64,000 nt of DNA from Phytophthora sp. 'mugwort' (lineage: Eukaryota > Oomycota > Peronosporomycetes > Peronosporales > Peronosporaceae), in contig JAUCEF010000005.1 of the NCBI GenBank assembly GCA_033558025.1, positions 2,604,001 to 2,668,000 on the forward strand, read 5' to 3'. The notes under the pieces are model-generated. The model worked only from the letters and a program-made list of their open reading frames with translations, did no database searches and was not told where the DNA came from. Below are positions 1-10,320 of this stretch, in pieces. Positions within the stretch are counted from its first letter, which is position 1, and every line of letters begins with the position of its first letter. Position numbers and translations under genes: made by a program.

Positions 1-570
1 CATCCTTGGAATCCGATCAATTGCTTTGACGAGTGTATAAATAAATATTCACGTAGATGAGGTCTTGTATTTGGCAGATGTGTTCGTTCATACAACATAA
101 GCGTCAGCTAGGTGTCAGCTTTTTCGTTCGTTTTACCAAGTTCGCACTGCCAAAGCGAAAAACTGGGCACGCACACCGTGCCCCAAAATCCAGCGGAATG
201 GTCTAAGTGGCAATCGTACTGATCCATCGAGACACATGACGTGCGGCGACTATGGATGTTCATTAAGCGTACTGATCTGGGGCCGATTATTTGTCCTGGG
301 AATGCCCGAGGGCCCGCAAGGGGCTTCCTTAATGTGAGTCCGTGAAAGAAATGCAATTACTCGGATTTGTTAACTTGTTCCGGGTTTGTTAACTAGATCG
401 GCTTGGCGCTGGGTAATCATGAAAAAAAAAACGAAACGAAATGAGAAAACAAAAGAAATGAGAACTACTTATATTCGATCTCCTTTTGCATTGTAGCTAC
501 GAAGAAAATGATAGTCTGGCCCCAACAGGATGCCGAAAGTAGCTGCACTTGGTGGCTGACTGTCTCAATG
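1..570. other. flanking sequence, no gene seen
   Basis: This stretch is AT-rich in places. Its only open frames are short, lack recognisable domains and have no convincing start context. It probably holds the 3' flank of the CBEL gene that ends at 571. I see no RNA gene or repeat in it. Confidence 0.5.
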
Positions 571-1371
571 TTAGTTGAGAGTACCCGACACCGCACCGAC
601 CTTGGTGGTGGGAGTTCCAGCGGCGCTCTTCAAGTAGCACACCGGCTGACCAGGGTTGTTGTTGATGTAAGTGTACGCCTTGCATCCAGATGTGCTAGCG
701 CATGCGTCGCAGCAAAGCGATGGGAGGCTCACGTAGACGGTCTTGATATCATTTCCGTAGTAATCTTTGTCCGTCAACTGCTTTGAGCACTTTGCAGGCG
801 GCTGGACGCACTGATAAAAATTGTCGCTCCAGGGTTGGCAGTAGTAGCCGCTCGGGCAGCATGTAGCTCCCTTGCTGGAGCCACAGGGACCGTAGGCCGC
901 TGTGGTGCATGTCGACGAAGTTGGCGTCGGGGGCGTTGGCGTCGTGGTCGTTGGCGTCGGGGTCGTTGGTGTGCCCGTCAAGACGCCCGAGACAGCTCCA
1001 ACAGACGTCTTCTTGGTGCCCGTGCCGCTCTTCAGATAGCACGCCGGTTGACCCGGATTACTGTTCACGAAAGTGTAGGCCTTACATCCAGGAGTCTCAC
1101 TGCAGCGCGTGCAGCACTCGCCCGGCTGAATGCCGTAAATGGTCTTGATGTCGTCACCGCTAAAGTCGACATTCGGAAACTGCTGCGTGCACTTGGCAGG
1201 GAGGTCGAGGCACTGATAGTAGTTGGTGTTCCACGGCTGGCAGTACTGCGAGCTGGGGCAGCAGCTCGCACCGGCGGCATCAGAGCCACAGTTGCCGAAT
1301 GAAGCAGTCGAGCAGGCACCAGCGGCAACAGCTGCGAGGCCAGCAAAGGCGACGGTAATGCGAGCGAGCAT
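571..1371 (-). CDS. CBEL: CBEL-type cellulose-binding elicitor lectin, two-module
   Basis: This single-exon gene encodes 266 residues. A signal peptide (about residues 1-18) is followed by two copies of a CBM1 plus PAN/Apple module. The first CBM1 (about 20-53) carries the CCPSSQYCQPW and YYQC motifs and is followed by a PAN domain (about 60-130). A Thr/Pro linker (about 131-155) leads to the second CBM1 (CCPSGYYCQPW) and PAN (about 195-262). Order, spacing and length match Phytophthora CBEL, a secreted cell-wall glycoprotein that binds cellulose, helps attachment to plant surfaces and triggers plant immunity. The start is the ATG at 1371, which opens directly into the signal peptide. A related broken copy and a single-module copy lie just downstream on the other strand, so this is a local family. 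The assignment is firm; expression is not shown. Confidence 0.93.
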   Translation of the reverse strand: MLARITVAFAGLAAVAAGACSTASFGNCGSDAAGASCCPSSQYCQPWNTNYYQCLDLPAKCTQQFPNVDFSGDDIKTIYGIQPGECCTRCSETPGCKAYTFVNSNPGQPACYLKSGTGTKKTSVGAVSGVLTGTPTTPTPTTTTPTPPTPTSSTCTTAAYGPCGSSKGATCCPSGYYCQPWSDNFYQCVQPPAKCSKQLTDKDYYGNDIKTVYVSLPSLCCDACASTSGCKAYTYINNNPGQPVCYLKSAAGTPTTKVGAVSGTLN

Positions 1372-2291
1372 TGTCTTGGATAACCCTTGGGTAGCGAGTG
1401 GAGAGGAACTTAATGTGCTGCGTCAGAGGCAAAACAGAAAGTAAGCAACCGAGAGAGGCGAGTCTTTGGGGTCGTCTAGGCTCATTTGGCATCATTGATT
1501 TTCATGTTTGGCCCTTTCAACTTCAAGGTGTCATCATATATCTTTTTTCCCCAATGCATCCACAAACAGCGAAATGAAATGGATGCAGGTTTCGCTGTTT
1601 GAGTCTATGAAAAATTGGGATGCGACGTGGAGTGTTCCGGTGTTTTGAGCGCGTATACCGAGGACAAACTACATGTATGTGTATGTATTGACTTCAGATG
1701 ACGCTGGTGCCGTGCTGCTTGATTCATGAGTCATGAGGATATGGATGCACATTAGCCTTTGCTGAAAATTTGAGAACGGCGAACGCAATGGATGGTACGC
1801 ACCGTGCGGCTGCCGCAGGTTTTAAGACGGGGCACTGGGGTTATGCCAAATGCGTTAACCGGGTTGACACGCTTCCAGCTCGAGGACCGGAGGGTGTCGC
1901 ACTGCACTGATTTCACCATTCGGACGAGTGTCTATCTGAGTGGTTGGTGACGACCCCTGCATCATGTAACTTCGAGCTATTACGCTGCGAGTCTTCCCAC
2001 CATCGGCTCGCAAGGAAGTCCGAGCCAGAGGACGCCCCGGAACTTACGTACCGAAGGGTAACAGCTGGTGGTCGATCTTTTGGTGAGAGTTTGCGGCATG
2101 AGTCTTCGTTTCCGCTCGTTATTGTGGGTTTTGAGACAGTAAAGTCGGCCCATATTAATGTAGTCGCCAACAGCACAGCTACATGTATACGTATAGCAGC
2201 TAGTCGTGGAAGTCGCTGTTCATCAACGCATCAACCGAGCTACAGCTTCCACCTACAGCAACACCGTCCCTCCTTCAATCTACCAGACAAG
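1372..2291. other. intergenic, CBEL upstream region
   Basis: This roughly 0.9 kb stretch has no credible gene. It is the promoter side of the minus-strand CBEL gene and the upstream side of the plus-strand CBEL-like remnant. Apart from a perfect 12-bp inverted repeat at 1563-1601, I see no clear structure. Short open frames here lack domains. Confidence 0.5.
1563..1601. repeat. perfect 12-bp inverted repeat upstream of CBEL
   Basis: The left arm CAAACAGCGAAA (1563-1574) and right arm TTTCGCTGTTTG (1590-1601) are exact reverse complements separated by 15 bases. The repeat lies about 190 bp upstream of the CBEL start codon. It could be a dimeric protein-binding site or a relic of a small mobile sequence; the sequence alone does not decide. 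Confidence 0.8.
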
Positions 2292-2695
2292 ATGACCAAG
2301 ATCGCCTACATCACTGGCATTGTCGCGCGCTGTCTGTCTGTCGCTACTGGCGGTAATGCCAATGGTGACAGCCCCGGAGGCTCCACCAAAGCGTACTGCT
2401 ATCAGGAAAACCTGTCCTGCATGCCCTAGTACTCGGACTACTAACTACAACCAGTGCCTCCGGCTACCGGATCAGTGCGCGGCAGTTCACCAACTGGGAC
2501 TTCTATCGCGGCGACGGATACAGTCTCCAACCGGACGGGAGGGCAGCCTTGACACTTCGTGAGCAACAACACAGGAATGATGACCTATTTACCTAAGGGG
2601 GAATGGACAATCCGCGAGTGGCTCCAAGGATGTCGTCGACAGCTACACAGCTCTCCTCCGCTTCTCTGCTGGAATGGACAAGCGGACCGTAGCAA
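2292..2695 (+). pseudogene. broken CBEL-like gene
   Basis: The remnant begins with an ATG and a short hydrophobic leader. Its coding similarity to the neighbouring CBEL genes is scattered over several frames. A CBM1-like stretch (YCYQENLSCMP) runs into a TAG at about 2427. The equivalent of the CBM1 end (NYNQCLRLPDQC) lies in another frame, and the PAN start (RQFTNWDFYRGDG) in a third. A later piece (VVDSYT, about 2634) matches VIDSYT near the C-terminus of the intact gene at 3400. At least one nonsense change and two frame changes are therefore visible. It is a single-module copy in the same orientation as the gene at 3400-3912, so probably a decayed tandem duplicate. No product is expected. 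Confidence 0.8.
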
Positions 2696-3399
2696 GTATA
2701 TTGCAGAGAATGCAAATGGATAGATAGACACGTGCTGCTACCTAGTTGTATAATAGTCTCCGTGTCGTTTTAAAGCAGCTCTTTGCTAGACGAATGCCAC
2801 TTTTGTTTGTGCTGTTGTCGTTCAAGTACATCGCATTGGAGCAGGTTCATCTTTTTGCACACATTGAGCAAGACTCGATTGTCCTAGATTTCTTAGGTGG
2901 TAAGGATCAGCACGAGAAAAACAAACGACTAAAATATGCAAAGGCAACTTCCCGTGGTGTCTGCTTGGCATTTGGGGTGCGACAAAAGGTTACACAATGG
3001 CGTTGTTGACTTGCTTGTATACGTATGCTGCAACAGCCTCTACCGATATCTGCGGGCTACAGCGTTCGCCCAGCCAACTGGGGCAGTAGAACATTTGCCG
3101 GTGTCATATGCAAACCCATTTATTGGCTTAGGGCTCGTAGTCGTTCTCACGTTGACGTTTTTGACTTTCGCACGTGCGCGCTCAACCTTTACTGTGCTAC
3201 CAGCACTGCTAGCCGGTCAGTGATATCCTCCAGCACCATATATCCAAAGGACACCAATCCACATATGGCTTCGCCAGCTCTCCCAAGCACCATGGACTGT
3301 GGCTCAACGAGTTGCCTGTGAGATCTGGTACTCGGGCTCACTCTAACTTTCGCCATCAAGCCCAAGCTTAAGCCCAAGCGCACTGCATCAACCACCACA
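2696..3399. other. intergenic between CBEL remnant and CBEL-like gene
   Basis: About 0.7 kb with no recognisable gene. The open frames overlapping it have no domain or signal-peptide pattern. It probably contains the promoter of the CBEL-like gene that starts at 3400. Confidence 0.45.
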
Positions 3400-3912
3400 G
3401 TGATGTGCTCGCTCATCGTCGCTCTGGCTACCATCGCCTTGATTGCCGGATTCTCTGACGCCGCCTGCCCCAACACGAACCTCGGCAAATGTGGTGACGC
3501 TTCCAACCCCGAGTGTTGCCCTGAAGGAGACTATTGCATGCCGTGGGCGCCCAATTACTATCAGTGCCTTCCTCTACCTTCGCAATGCTCACGTCAATTT
3601 ACTGGCTACGACTTTTACGGCGGTGACATTAAGACGGTCTATGGCCAGCAGCCCGGTGACTGCTGTGCGACGTGCTTGTCTACCAGTGGGTGCTTGGCAT
3701 ACACTTTTATCAACGAATACCAGGGTACGACAGCTTGCTTCCTCAAGGCGGGAATGGGGAAGCCAAGGAAGGTCGTTGGCGCCATCTCGGCTGTCATCGA
3801 CAGCTACACCAGTGATCAGGACCACACCCCGAAACGCCGTCTGCAAGGCGACAGCTCCCGGGTAGAGGTCCCTAGACTCCCGCGATCTCTTGACAAGCTG
3901 AACCTACGCTGA
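3400..3912 (+). CDS. CBEL-like secreted protein, single CBM1-PAN module
   Basis: The protein has 170 residues: a signal peptide (about 1-21), one CBM1 domain (about 23-58, with CCPEGDYCMPW and YYQC) and one PAN/Apple domain (about 63-131, with DFYGGDIKTVYG and paired cysteines). A basic C-terminal tail of about 35 residues follows, which the two-module CBEL at 571-1371 lacks. Cellulose binding through CBM1 and carbohydrate or protein binding through PAN are inferred from the family. ATGs occur at both 3400 and 3403. With only one module it cannot cross-link cellulose as the two-module protein might, so a distinct role is possible. Confidence 0.85.
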   Translation: MMCSLIVALATIALIAGFSDAACPNTNLGKCGDASNPECCPEGDYCMPWAPNYYQCLPLPSQCSRQFTGYDFYGGDIKTVYGQQPGDCCATCLSTSGCLAYTFINEYQGTTACFLKAGMGKPRKVVGAISAVIDSYTSDQDHTPKRRLQGDSSRVEVPRLPRSLDKLNLR

Positions 3913-4451
3913 CCTCGAGCTAAGATGTAGTCACTCGTGTAAATTTTACAATACATTTGAACGCAAACACAATTTTTCTCCTTACATTCCTCCAAAGTGT
4001 CAAACTCACAGAAAACGTTACCGGAATACTGGTATCCAAAAAGTGGGGGCAAAATGCTTACTAGCAACTTACTACTGTAGATAACAGCGACTATAATCGA
4101 TGCTAGTAGCAAAAAGCGAAATGAATGTTGCAGAAGCCATTACCACAGGCACGTAAGCCAGACAAATACGTGACATCTGCCAGAAGGCCTGCTAGAAGCC
4201 ACTTCATCGCATCGCCGGACCATCCCAGCACGCAATTGCATCACGCGTCTTCCTTCCATCACTGCAGCGGTGCAGCTGATCTGCCAGCCCGGATCGGGGC
4301 TCGTGAACTAAAGCCGGTACGAAGGTGGAGGAAAATACAGTAGACACTCATGTGTTCAAAATGTGTATTTCTGAGTTCTGACCGGCAAGAGCTGGAATGC
4401 GGAACCCGTGCTGTTTCACGTCTCTGACCTCAACACGTCAAAAGTAGTTTG
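3913..4451. other. convergent intergenic region
   Basis: About 540 bp between the 3' ends of the CBEL-like gene and the ZMYND10 gene. I see no gene, RNA or repeat. It probably holds both 3' untranslated regions. Confidence 0.45.
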
Positions 4452-6335
4452 CTAACATGGGACTGCTAGGTAAATTGCTCCAAGTCGGTATTCACGCGAA
4501 ATTGAGTCATCGACGTTATTTCCTTCCAGCATCAAGTTCGTAGTGGTCGCAATGAACTGACATTGCAAAACGATGAGGCTTGCTTCTTCTAATGACCCAA
4601 TCTGCTTCCACAATTTTACCTTGCCAGATAATGAGTCAGTCTTATCAATTTCAGGCAGCTCGAGGTCGTCACACGATAGGCTTAACTCGTCCTCACGAGA
4701 CTTCCTTGCACCTGAAAAGCATACACTTGCTGTCACAGAAGCATGACTCTGGATAAAATCTGTGCCTTCCATCATGTCGCCGTTATGTAGACGATAGCGA
4801 TAATACCGCTGAGTTCGACTCTCCATAGCCTTTCGACTCTCAAGGTCTACCATGAACTTGAGTTCCACAACCTTGACTTCATTATCCTTTGCTGGTTCAT
4901 CGTTGTCCATCTCAACAATCAGCGCCTTCTTGTTTAGACTATTCTTTTCGTGCGCTGAGTTTACGAACAGAAGCTTGACGTGTGTGGGCACAAGGTCCTC
5001 CACCTCGTTTCCATTGCCATTATCTTCATCATTTGTACCGCCTTGACCGACTATGACGTCGTTAACTGCTTGACCCCGTCCTTCAAGAAGTTCTTCAACT
5101 CCATCTATTTGGTACAGCTCAGCCAACGCCTTTAAATCCTCTCCACGACTAAAATTCACACTCAGCTCATCGAATTCTCGTGCGAGAGCCCTGTATCTTG
5201 GTTGGAACGTACGCAAAATACGATCCCGCAAATAAGGCACAGCTTCCATGACCAGCCCATTTTTGCCAAGCACGGAAGTACTGCCGACTTGTACAATCGC
5301 CAACTCATCCAAATATCGCTGGACGTCACTGAGTAGAGGAAGCTGATCCACCAATAACTCATTCAGATACTTGCGAATGCGTACAAGTTGATCTTTCCGG
5401 TACTGGGTCACTTCATAGTGCTCACGAGCTGACTTTGTGCAGAGCAAATAGTAAATGGCCAGCCAAACTTGTGCTTCAGTCGTCGTGAGCGCAAGCAGGT
5501 CACTCGGCTCCACGACGACCCATTTCTGGTCTATAAACTTCTTCCACTTGATTTCGGTCCTTGATCCTTGTTTATCGCCGTCTTGACTTGGCTCTACCTT
5601 GATAAGTACCTTGTGTGTCCATGGTGGGTTCTCGACAAGTGGCACAAGCGTGAGGAGAGCGTCATGTTTATCCAGAAGTCGTGATACAACACTTAGTGGG
5701 AGCACGTGAAGTCTTTCAGCCACGTAGCGTAGAATAGTGACAGTCTGTACGGCAACGCGGAACTCAATTTCCAGACGCTGACGTTCGAGCTCTTCCCGAG
5801 GACTTTGAGCTTGCACCATCTGCACCAGCTCCGAGCCAGTCTTGTGGAAGCTCGTTGCCTCTGCAATGCGCTCACGCGGAAGACCAACAAGCCACGACAG
5901 CTTCCGCATGCAGTAATCAACAAGTTCCAGTAGTAGATCATCTGTCAGACTCTCGACAACGTGCTCGTGGAAAAATGCGACCTCTAGTAGATTTGTCAGC
6001 GTTGCCTCATGGTACACGACGAAGTAGAGCCGCAAGGACGCCGCGTCCCCATCTTGACACTGTAGTAATGGCAAAACATTTGCCTTCCAGAGCTCCAGCG
6101 ACAGCAAATTGCTGATGACAATCGGGAACTTATCGAAGGTCAGCAAACTCTCTACTACGAAATTGTCGTGCTTGCGTTGTGCGGATTGGTGCGCCTGCAG
6201 GTTAAGCTTCTCCATAGCATGATGATGCTCTAGCCATTGAGTGGATCGCCCAATCCGCTCCGGTGTTTGTTCTTCCAGCCGTTCTACGAGCTGCTCGGCC
6301 TCACCGGGCAACACCAGGTATTGCGCTGTGAACAC
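4452..6335 (-). CDS. ZMYND10: ZMYND10-like dynein-arm assembly factor lacking the MYND finger
   Basis: The 627-residue open frame matches ZMYND10 from its N-terminus ([12 protein letters not shown], then [15 protein letters not shown]) through [17 protein letters not shown] and LVDYCMRKL to [10 protein letters not shown] and DQLPLL (about residues 1-400). In animals ZMYND10 works with LRRC6 and chaperones to preassemble axonemal dynein arms in the cytoplasm; here that would serve zoospore flagella. Where the C-terminal MYND zinc finger should follow, no CxxC pairs exist. Instead there is an acidic linker and a roughly 170-residue region of unknown fold. The open frame begins at a GTG (6335), so the true ATG probably lies in a tiny upstream exon; a splice-acceptor-like CTTTCTTTAG lies just upstream. 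It is divergent from NME7. Confidence 0.85.
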   Translation of the reverse strand: MFTAQYLVLPGEAEQLVERLEEQTPERIGRSTQWLEHHHAMEKLNLQAHQSAQRKHDNFVVESLLTFDKFPIVISNLLSLELWKANVLPLLQCQDGDAASLRLYFVVYHEATLTNLLEVAFFHEHVVESLTDDLLLELVDYCMRKLSWLVGLPRERIAEATSFHKTGSELVQMVQAQSPREELERQRLEIEFRVAVQTVTILRYVAERLHVLPLSVVSRLLDKHDALLTLVPLVENPPWTHKVLIKVEPSQDGDKQGSRTEIKWKKFIDQKWVVVEPSDLLALTTTEAQVWLAIYYLLCTKSAREHYEVTQYRKDQLVRIRKYLNELLVDQLPLLSDVQRYLDELAIVQVGSTSVLGKNGLVMEAVPYLRDRILRTFQPRYRALAREFDELSVNFSRGEDLKALAELYQIDGVEELLEGRGQAVNDVIVGQGGTNDEDNGNGNEVEDLVPTHVKLLFVNSAHEKNSLNKKALIVEMDNDEPAKDNEVKVVELKFMVDLESRKAMESRTQRYYRYRLHNGDMMEGTDFIQSHASVTASVCFSGARKSREDELSLSCDDLELPEIDKTDSLSGKVKLWKQIGSLEEASLIVLQCQFIATTTNLMLEGNNVDDSISREYRLGAIYLAVPC

Positions 6336-6578
6336 GTCACTAAAGAAAGAGACATACCAAAAAGAGCTTTAACAACATAGTTGACCGGAAAATTTGCAGT
6401 GGTAGCGAACCCCGCACCTCATTCTAATGATTCTTGGATGTTTGGGATCGGGATTCCAATCGAGAAGTGACTGGTACACGCGTCCGTTCAAGGAAGATCC
6501 GCCCGCTTGACAAGTCGTCGACTCTTCAAGACGTTAGCTCTCTCGAAATAGTCATTTCGAACTTGGTAAAAGTCTGCT
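6336..6578. promoter_or_regulatory. shared intergenic promoter of ZMYND10 and NME7
   Basis: This 243-bp gap separates two divergently transcribed flagellar genes and must carry both promoters, plus perhaps the first short exon of ZMYND10. A TCATTTC element at about 6553 resembles an oomycete initiator on the NME7 side. No RFX-type palindrome is obvious by eye. Confidence 0.5.
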
Positions 6579-7842
6579 ATGGATGAAGAACAGGAGCTTG
6601 CGTTCTTTTTGGAGTGGTGTGATCCGCAGTCGGGTCTCAAGAAAGACTACATCATGCACTACCACGGTGATAACACCGTCGAGCTCGTACGAGAGCCTGT
6701 GTTTTCGCTACGGGTCATGGAGAAGTTTCTAATGATCTTTTACGACTGTGAACTCGTCCTCGCAGGTGGAACGGAAGACGAGAAAGATCTTTTTGAAACG
6801 TATACGCATCCCGACAGTCAACCTCGGCGATCTCTACGTCGGAGGTTCTGTTACAGTGTAAGTGCACGAAACTCAATTACGCTAGCCATGGTCCTTTTTA
6901 CAAAGTTATAATTGTTGCTTTAGGTATTCTCGACAACTCACAATCATGGAACCGGCCAACGAGTTTACTCGAAAGATGCTTGAGCTACGAGAAGATAAAA
7001 TCCTCTTTGTTATCACACCACATGGATACTCGCATATGGGACGTATTATCCAGCTCATCGAGCAGAGCGGTCTATCCATACGCGATCTCCGGATGGTGCA
7101 TCTCCAGAAGTCACATTTAACAACACTGAAAACAACGGGAGCTATCACTGACAAAAATCAGCAGCAATCGCTACTCCGAGATGTGTCAGTGCTGGTGGAA
7201 GTTAGGCTTCCAACGTTAAAGACAATTGATGATGCAAACGAGATATTGGTATCTGTAGGAGTAGCGGACACTGTGCTTCTCGTCAACTTCGGTCTGCGAG
7301 ATCTTAGCCCTGGACGAGCTCTGAACGAGACATTTCCGACCACTGCGGTACTGGACAATTGCACCTTGTGTCTCTTTCGTCCGAGAATTCTTCGTGAAGC
7401 TCGTGTGGGCGAGATTTTGGATGCGATTGTTGCCGCGGGCTTTGAAGTATCAGCATTAAAGCTCGTGCACTTGCAGATGAACGAGGCTGATGAGCTCTTC
7501 CAGATCTACAAGGGCGTCATTCGTCAATATCATGTATGTACGCCCTAAAACGATAAACCTATTCGATACCCACTGATGGATTATTGTGTTTCATAATAGG
7601 AAATGCTCAAGTACATGTGCTCGTCGCCATGTGTAGCCCTCGAAGTGCGTGGTGAAGACGTGGTGCGTCGTTTCCGAGAGCTCAGCGGTCCTTTTGACGT
7701 CCAAGTCGCGAAAACACTGCGCCCTGACAGTCTTCGTGCCAAGTTTGGCCGCTCCAACATCTACAACGCACTCCACTGTACTGATTGTCTAGAGGATGGA
7801 GTACTCGAGTGCCAATTCATCTTCCGATCGCTCTCGTCGTAG
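6579..7842 (+). CDS. NME7: NME7-like protein: DM10 plus two NDPK domains
   Basis: Four exons keep frame: 6579-6686, 6766-6857, 6924-7533 and 7600-7842. The N-terminus (FFLEWCDPQSGL, then KIFLKRIRIP and VNLGDLYVGGSVTVYSRQL) is the DM10 domain found in axonemal proteins. Two nucleoside diphosphate kinase-like domains follow. NME7 is a flagellar doublet inner protein and also a gamma-tubulin-ring-associated kinase. The first NDPK domain lacks the KP motif (ITPHG instead) and the catalytic NxxH region. The second keeps the NALHCTD histidine motif, but its KP motif is RP. It is therefore probably more structural than catalytic. The intron sites were chosen by GT-AG rules and by alignment to remembered NME7 sequence. 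Confidence 0.9.
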
Positions 7843-7934
7843 TAATTGCAACGAAACGGATACACTAAAAACGAAATACACAACGATAATGGGGCAAAGA
7901 TCGATCGGTTCAGTCTCGAACTCACACGTAAACT

Positions 7935-10067
7935 TTAACCACAGCCCGACTCGGTAGACTGGTACGCAAACTCGACCACCTTGCCATCCTTCGTACGGCG
8001 GAAGCGAGTTTCGACGGGATCGAAGCCCTGCTCCTTCGAGTCGTACACAGCCCAAGACGGTGTGGGCGCCGTGTAATCATCAGCTGTAAACAGGCTGCCA
8101 TCTTCGTAGTATTTGGCAACAAGCTCGTGGAAACGCTCATAGTCAATCCAAGTGTGCCATCTGCCATCGCGGCAGAATTTCTTCTTTGCAATCAAGACGC
8201 AATTTGAGTGAGCGTGCTCGGATGCCAAAGCGTATTCACCGCTTACACGATCACACAACGCCGAGCAAAAGCCACGCACTTCCTCATGCCACGGCACGTT
8301 CTTCATAGTCAGATCGGAACCGTCCGACTTTCCACAGTATGTCACGGCCTTGACCTCAATGAAGTCGGGCTGGCCAATGTTGATGAGCTCCGCGTAATTG
8401 TCCAGCTCCTCCATGTTGTAAGACTTGACCAGCGTCAAACGGTACACTGTACGCTGCCCCTTGTGCTTAAGTTCTTCCAGACAGGCGAGGAACCGCTCCC
8501 AAAAGTCCTTGAACAGCGGGCGATCGACAGCACGCAGTGACTCCTTCGTGGCAGCGTCGACACTGACATACAGTTGCGTGATGGGGTCGAGTGCGGCAAT
8601 CTTCTCGGGGAACTGAGCATTGGTAACCAAGAAAGACGAGATGTGACGGTTGTGTAGCTGCTTACAAAACTCATTAATCTGCGGGTACATGATCGCCTCG
8701 CCCACAAGTGACAACGCACAATGACGGACCGTGAACGCCTCATCCCATCGCGCAGGGATCAACCCCGGCAGTCCCTTAAGCTCTTTGATCATGCTTTGGT
8801 GGCGTTCAATGGAACCTTTGACGAGGGTCTCAGCGTCATCCGTCTTCCAACGCCATACACGACCAACTGGGTTCTTGTGGTGACGCCAGCAGAAGACGCA
8901 CTTGTTGGCACAAGCTAGACTAGGCGTCGTCTCCATACATTGATAGCTCGTAATTCCATAGAATGCGTGCTTGTAGCAACCACCACGTCCACGCAATTGG
9001 TGCTTTGTCCAACGACAAAGCTTGACAGCACTGTGCGTACCGATAATCTTGTAACCTTCTTTCGTAAGAGCTTTGCGCTGCATCGGAGTAACCATCTCGA
9101 GAGACTTGTTCGCGGCTTCAGACTCCTTCATCGACGCTCCGATGTCCTCCACATCCACCATACCGCTGTCATCATTGGCATTCTGTTTGGTTTGCTCTTC
9201 CTCATCCGAATAGTCGTCCACCAAGAACTGTTCGTTCATCAGATCCTCTTCATTAAGCTCGACCGTCTCGCCATTGGCCGCAGCCACTTCGGCCTTCTTA
9301 GCCCTCTTTTGACGCCGGAATTCCTTTTGCGATAGCCACTCCTTCTTGTCGGCCTTCACGGGACTGCCACTCTTCTTCAGAGCAGCAACGGCCTTCTCAG
9401 AGCTGAATTCGCACATGGCCGCGACCAAATTGTCCATCCAGACGTCGAACTGCTTGAAATGGTCCACGTTGTCATCCCCCAGACCCAGCGGCACAAGAGA
9501 CGGAGAGCCAAGATCCGACAGGTCGCGGTCCAGATTCTTGGCGGCGGTGCCATAGTCCTCGTCGTACTCGGCGTTGCCCAGTCCGAAGACCGCGTGCTGC
9601 ACGCCGCTGAGCCAACTCTTGGACACGCGGAAGTCCTGCGTCGTGTCCTTTATCCAGTTACAGAATAATTTGGCGTCCTCGGGCGGCTCGCCATGCGTCC
9701 ACGTGGACAGGACGGCCACCACGATGGCCTCCTGCTCGAGGTTGTCTTGATCGTAGTCCTTCATGCTCACGACGCTCGTCTGGAAGTGGAAGCCCGAGAT
9801 GTTAAGCGCGAACAAGGTCTTCTCCAGCGTCTCGGCCATCGTCTTGGACGCGCCCGTCTGCGTGCCGTACAGGATGCGTACGGTCATGGCCTTTGGCTCG
9901 CTCGGCTCCTGCAGCTGCTGCTTGTGCGAGTTCTTCTTGGTCTTGCGCTTTGGTGACGTCGCAGCTTCGCGATTAGGAAACGTGCGAGGATGCGTCTGCA
10001 GATAGAGCAGCACGCCCATCGCCACAAGCAGCAGGCTCACGCCGGCACTGGCCGACGGTGACAACAT
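7935..10067 (-). CDS. TYW1: TYW1, tRNA 4-demethylwyosine synthase
   Basis: The 710-residue protein has a flavodoxin domain (ILYGTQTGASKTMAE, about residues 60-220) and a radical-SAM domain with the CxxxCxxC cluster motif (CANKCVFC, about residue 405). TYW1 condenses pyruvate with N1-methylguanosine-37 of tRNA-Phe to make 4-demethylwyosine, an early step of wybutosine synthesis that protects the reading frame. A hydrophobic segment near the N-terminus (about residues 5-22) suggests a membrane anchor, as proposed for some eukaryotic TYW1. The open frame extends to a GTG at 10106, but the first ATG is at 10067 and is preferred. An acidic insert with EEEQ runs (about 290-310) links the two domains. 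It is divergent from ATP synthase epsilon. Confidence 0.95.
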   Translation of the reverse strand: MLSPSASAGVSLLLVAMGVLLYLQTHPRTFPNREAATSPKRKTKKNSHKQQLQEPSEPKAMTVRILYGTQTGASKTMAETLEKTLFALNISGFHFQTSVVSMKDYDQDNLEQEAIVVAVLSTWTHGEPPEDAKLFCNWIKDTTQDFRVSKSWLSGVQHAVFGLGNAEYDEDYGTAAKNLDRDLSDLGSPSLVPLGLGDDNVDHFKQFDVWMDNLVAAMCEFSSEKAVAALKKSGSPVKADKKEWLSQKEFRRQKRAKKAEVAAANGETVELNEEDLMNEQFLVDDYSDEEEQTKQNANDDSGMVDVEDIGASMKESEAANKSLEMVTPMQRKALTKEGYKIIGTHSAVKLCRWTKHQLRGRGGCYKHAFYGITSYQCMETTPSLACANKCVFCWRHHKNPVGRVWRWKTDDAETLVKGSIERHQSMIKELKGLPGLIPARWDEAFTVRHCALSLVGEAIMYPQINEFCKQLHNRHISSFLVTNAQFPEKIAALDPITQLYVSVDAATKESLRAVDRPLFKDFWERFLACLEELKHKGQRTVYRLTLVKSYNMEELDNYAELINIGQPDFIEVKAVTYCGKSDGSDLTMKNVPWHEEVRGFCSALCDRVSGEYALASEHAHSNCVLIAKKKFCRDGRWHTWIDYERFHELVAKYYEDGSLFTADDYTAPTPSWAVYDSKEQGFDPVETRFRRTKDGKVVEFAYQSTESGCG

Positions 10068-10320
10068 CTTCCGGCGACTAAATTGGTCAAGTGAGCTGCT
10101 CACCACCCGAACGGTTTTAATGGACTCAGATCTGATCAGAACACAATTTCATCTATGGAATACCAAATCGCAAATAGTTGTTTTATGCAAATATGTGAAT
10201 CGATTCAATTTCGAATTGCGCGACCTGTGGCTGTGCTCCCTCCCCACCGCACAACCGTCTAACAAGCGCTTCGGATCCGCTCTCTGCATTACGTACACAG
10301 ACCCCAGAGACCTCAAGACA

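Noticed and set aside
108..356. 82-residue minus-strand open frame
   Set aside because: No ATG context, domain or signal peptide; composition looks random.
571..1371. RXLR or Crinkler effector motif in the secreted proteins
   Set aside because: None of the secreted proteins here shows RXLR-EER or LFLAK after the signal peptide.
9693..10005. Long frames opposite TYW1
   Set aside because: They are antisense shadows of a high-GC coding region with clear TYW1 motifs.
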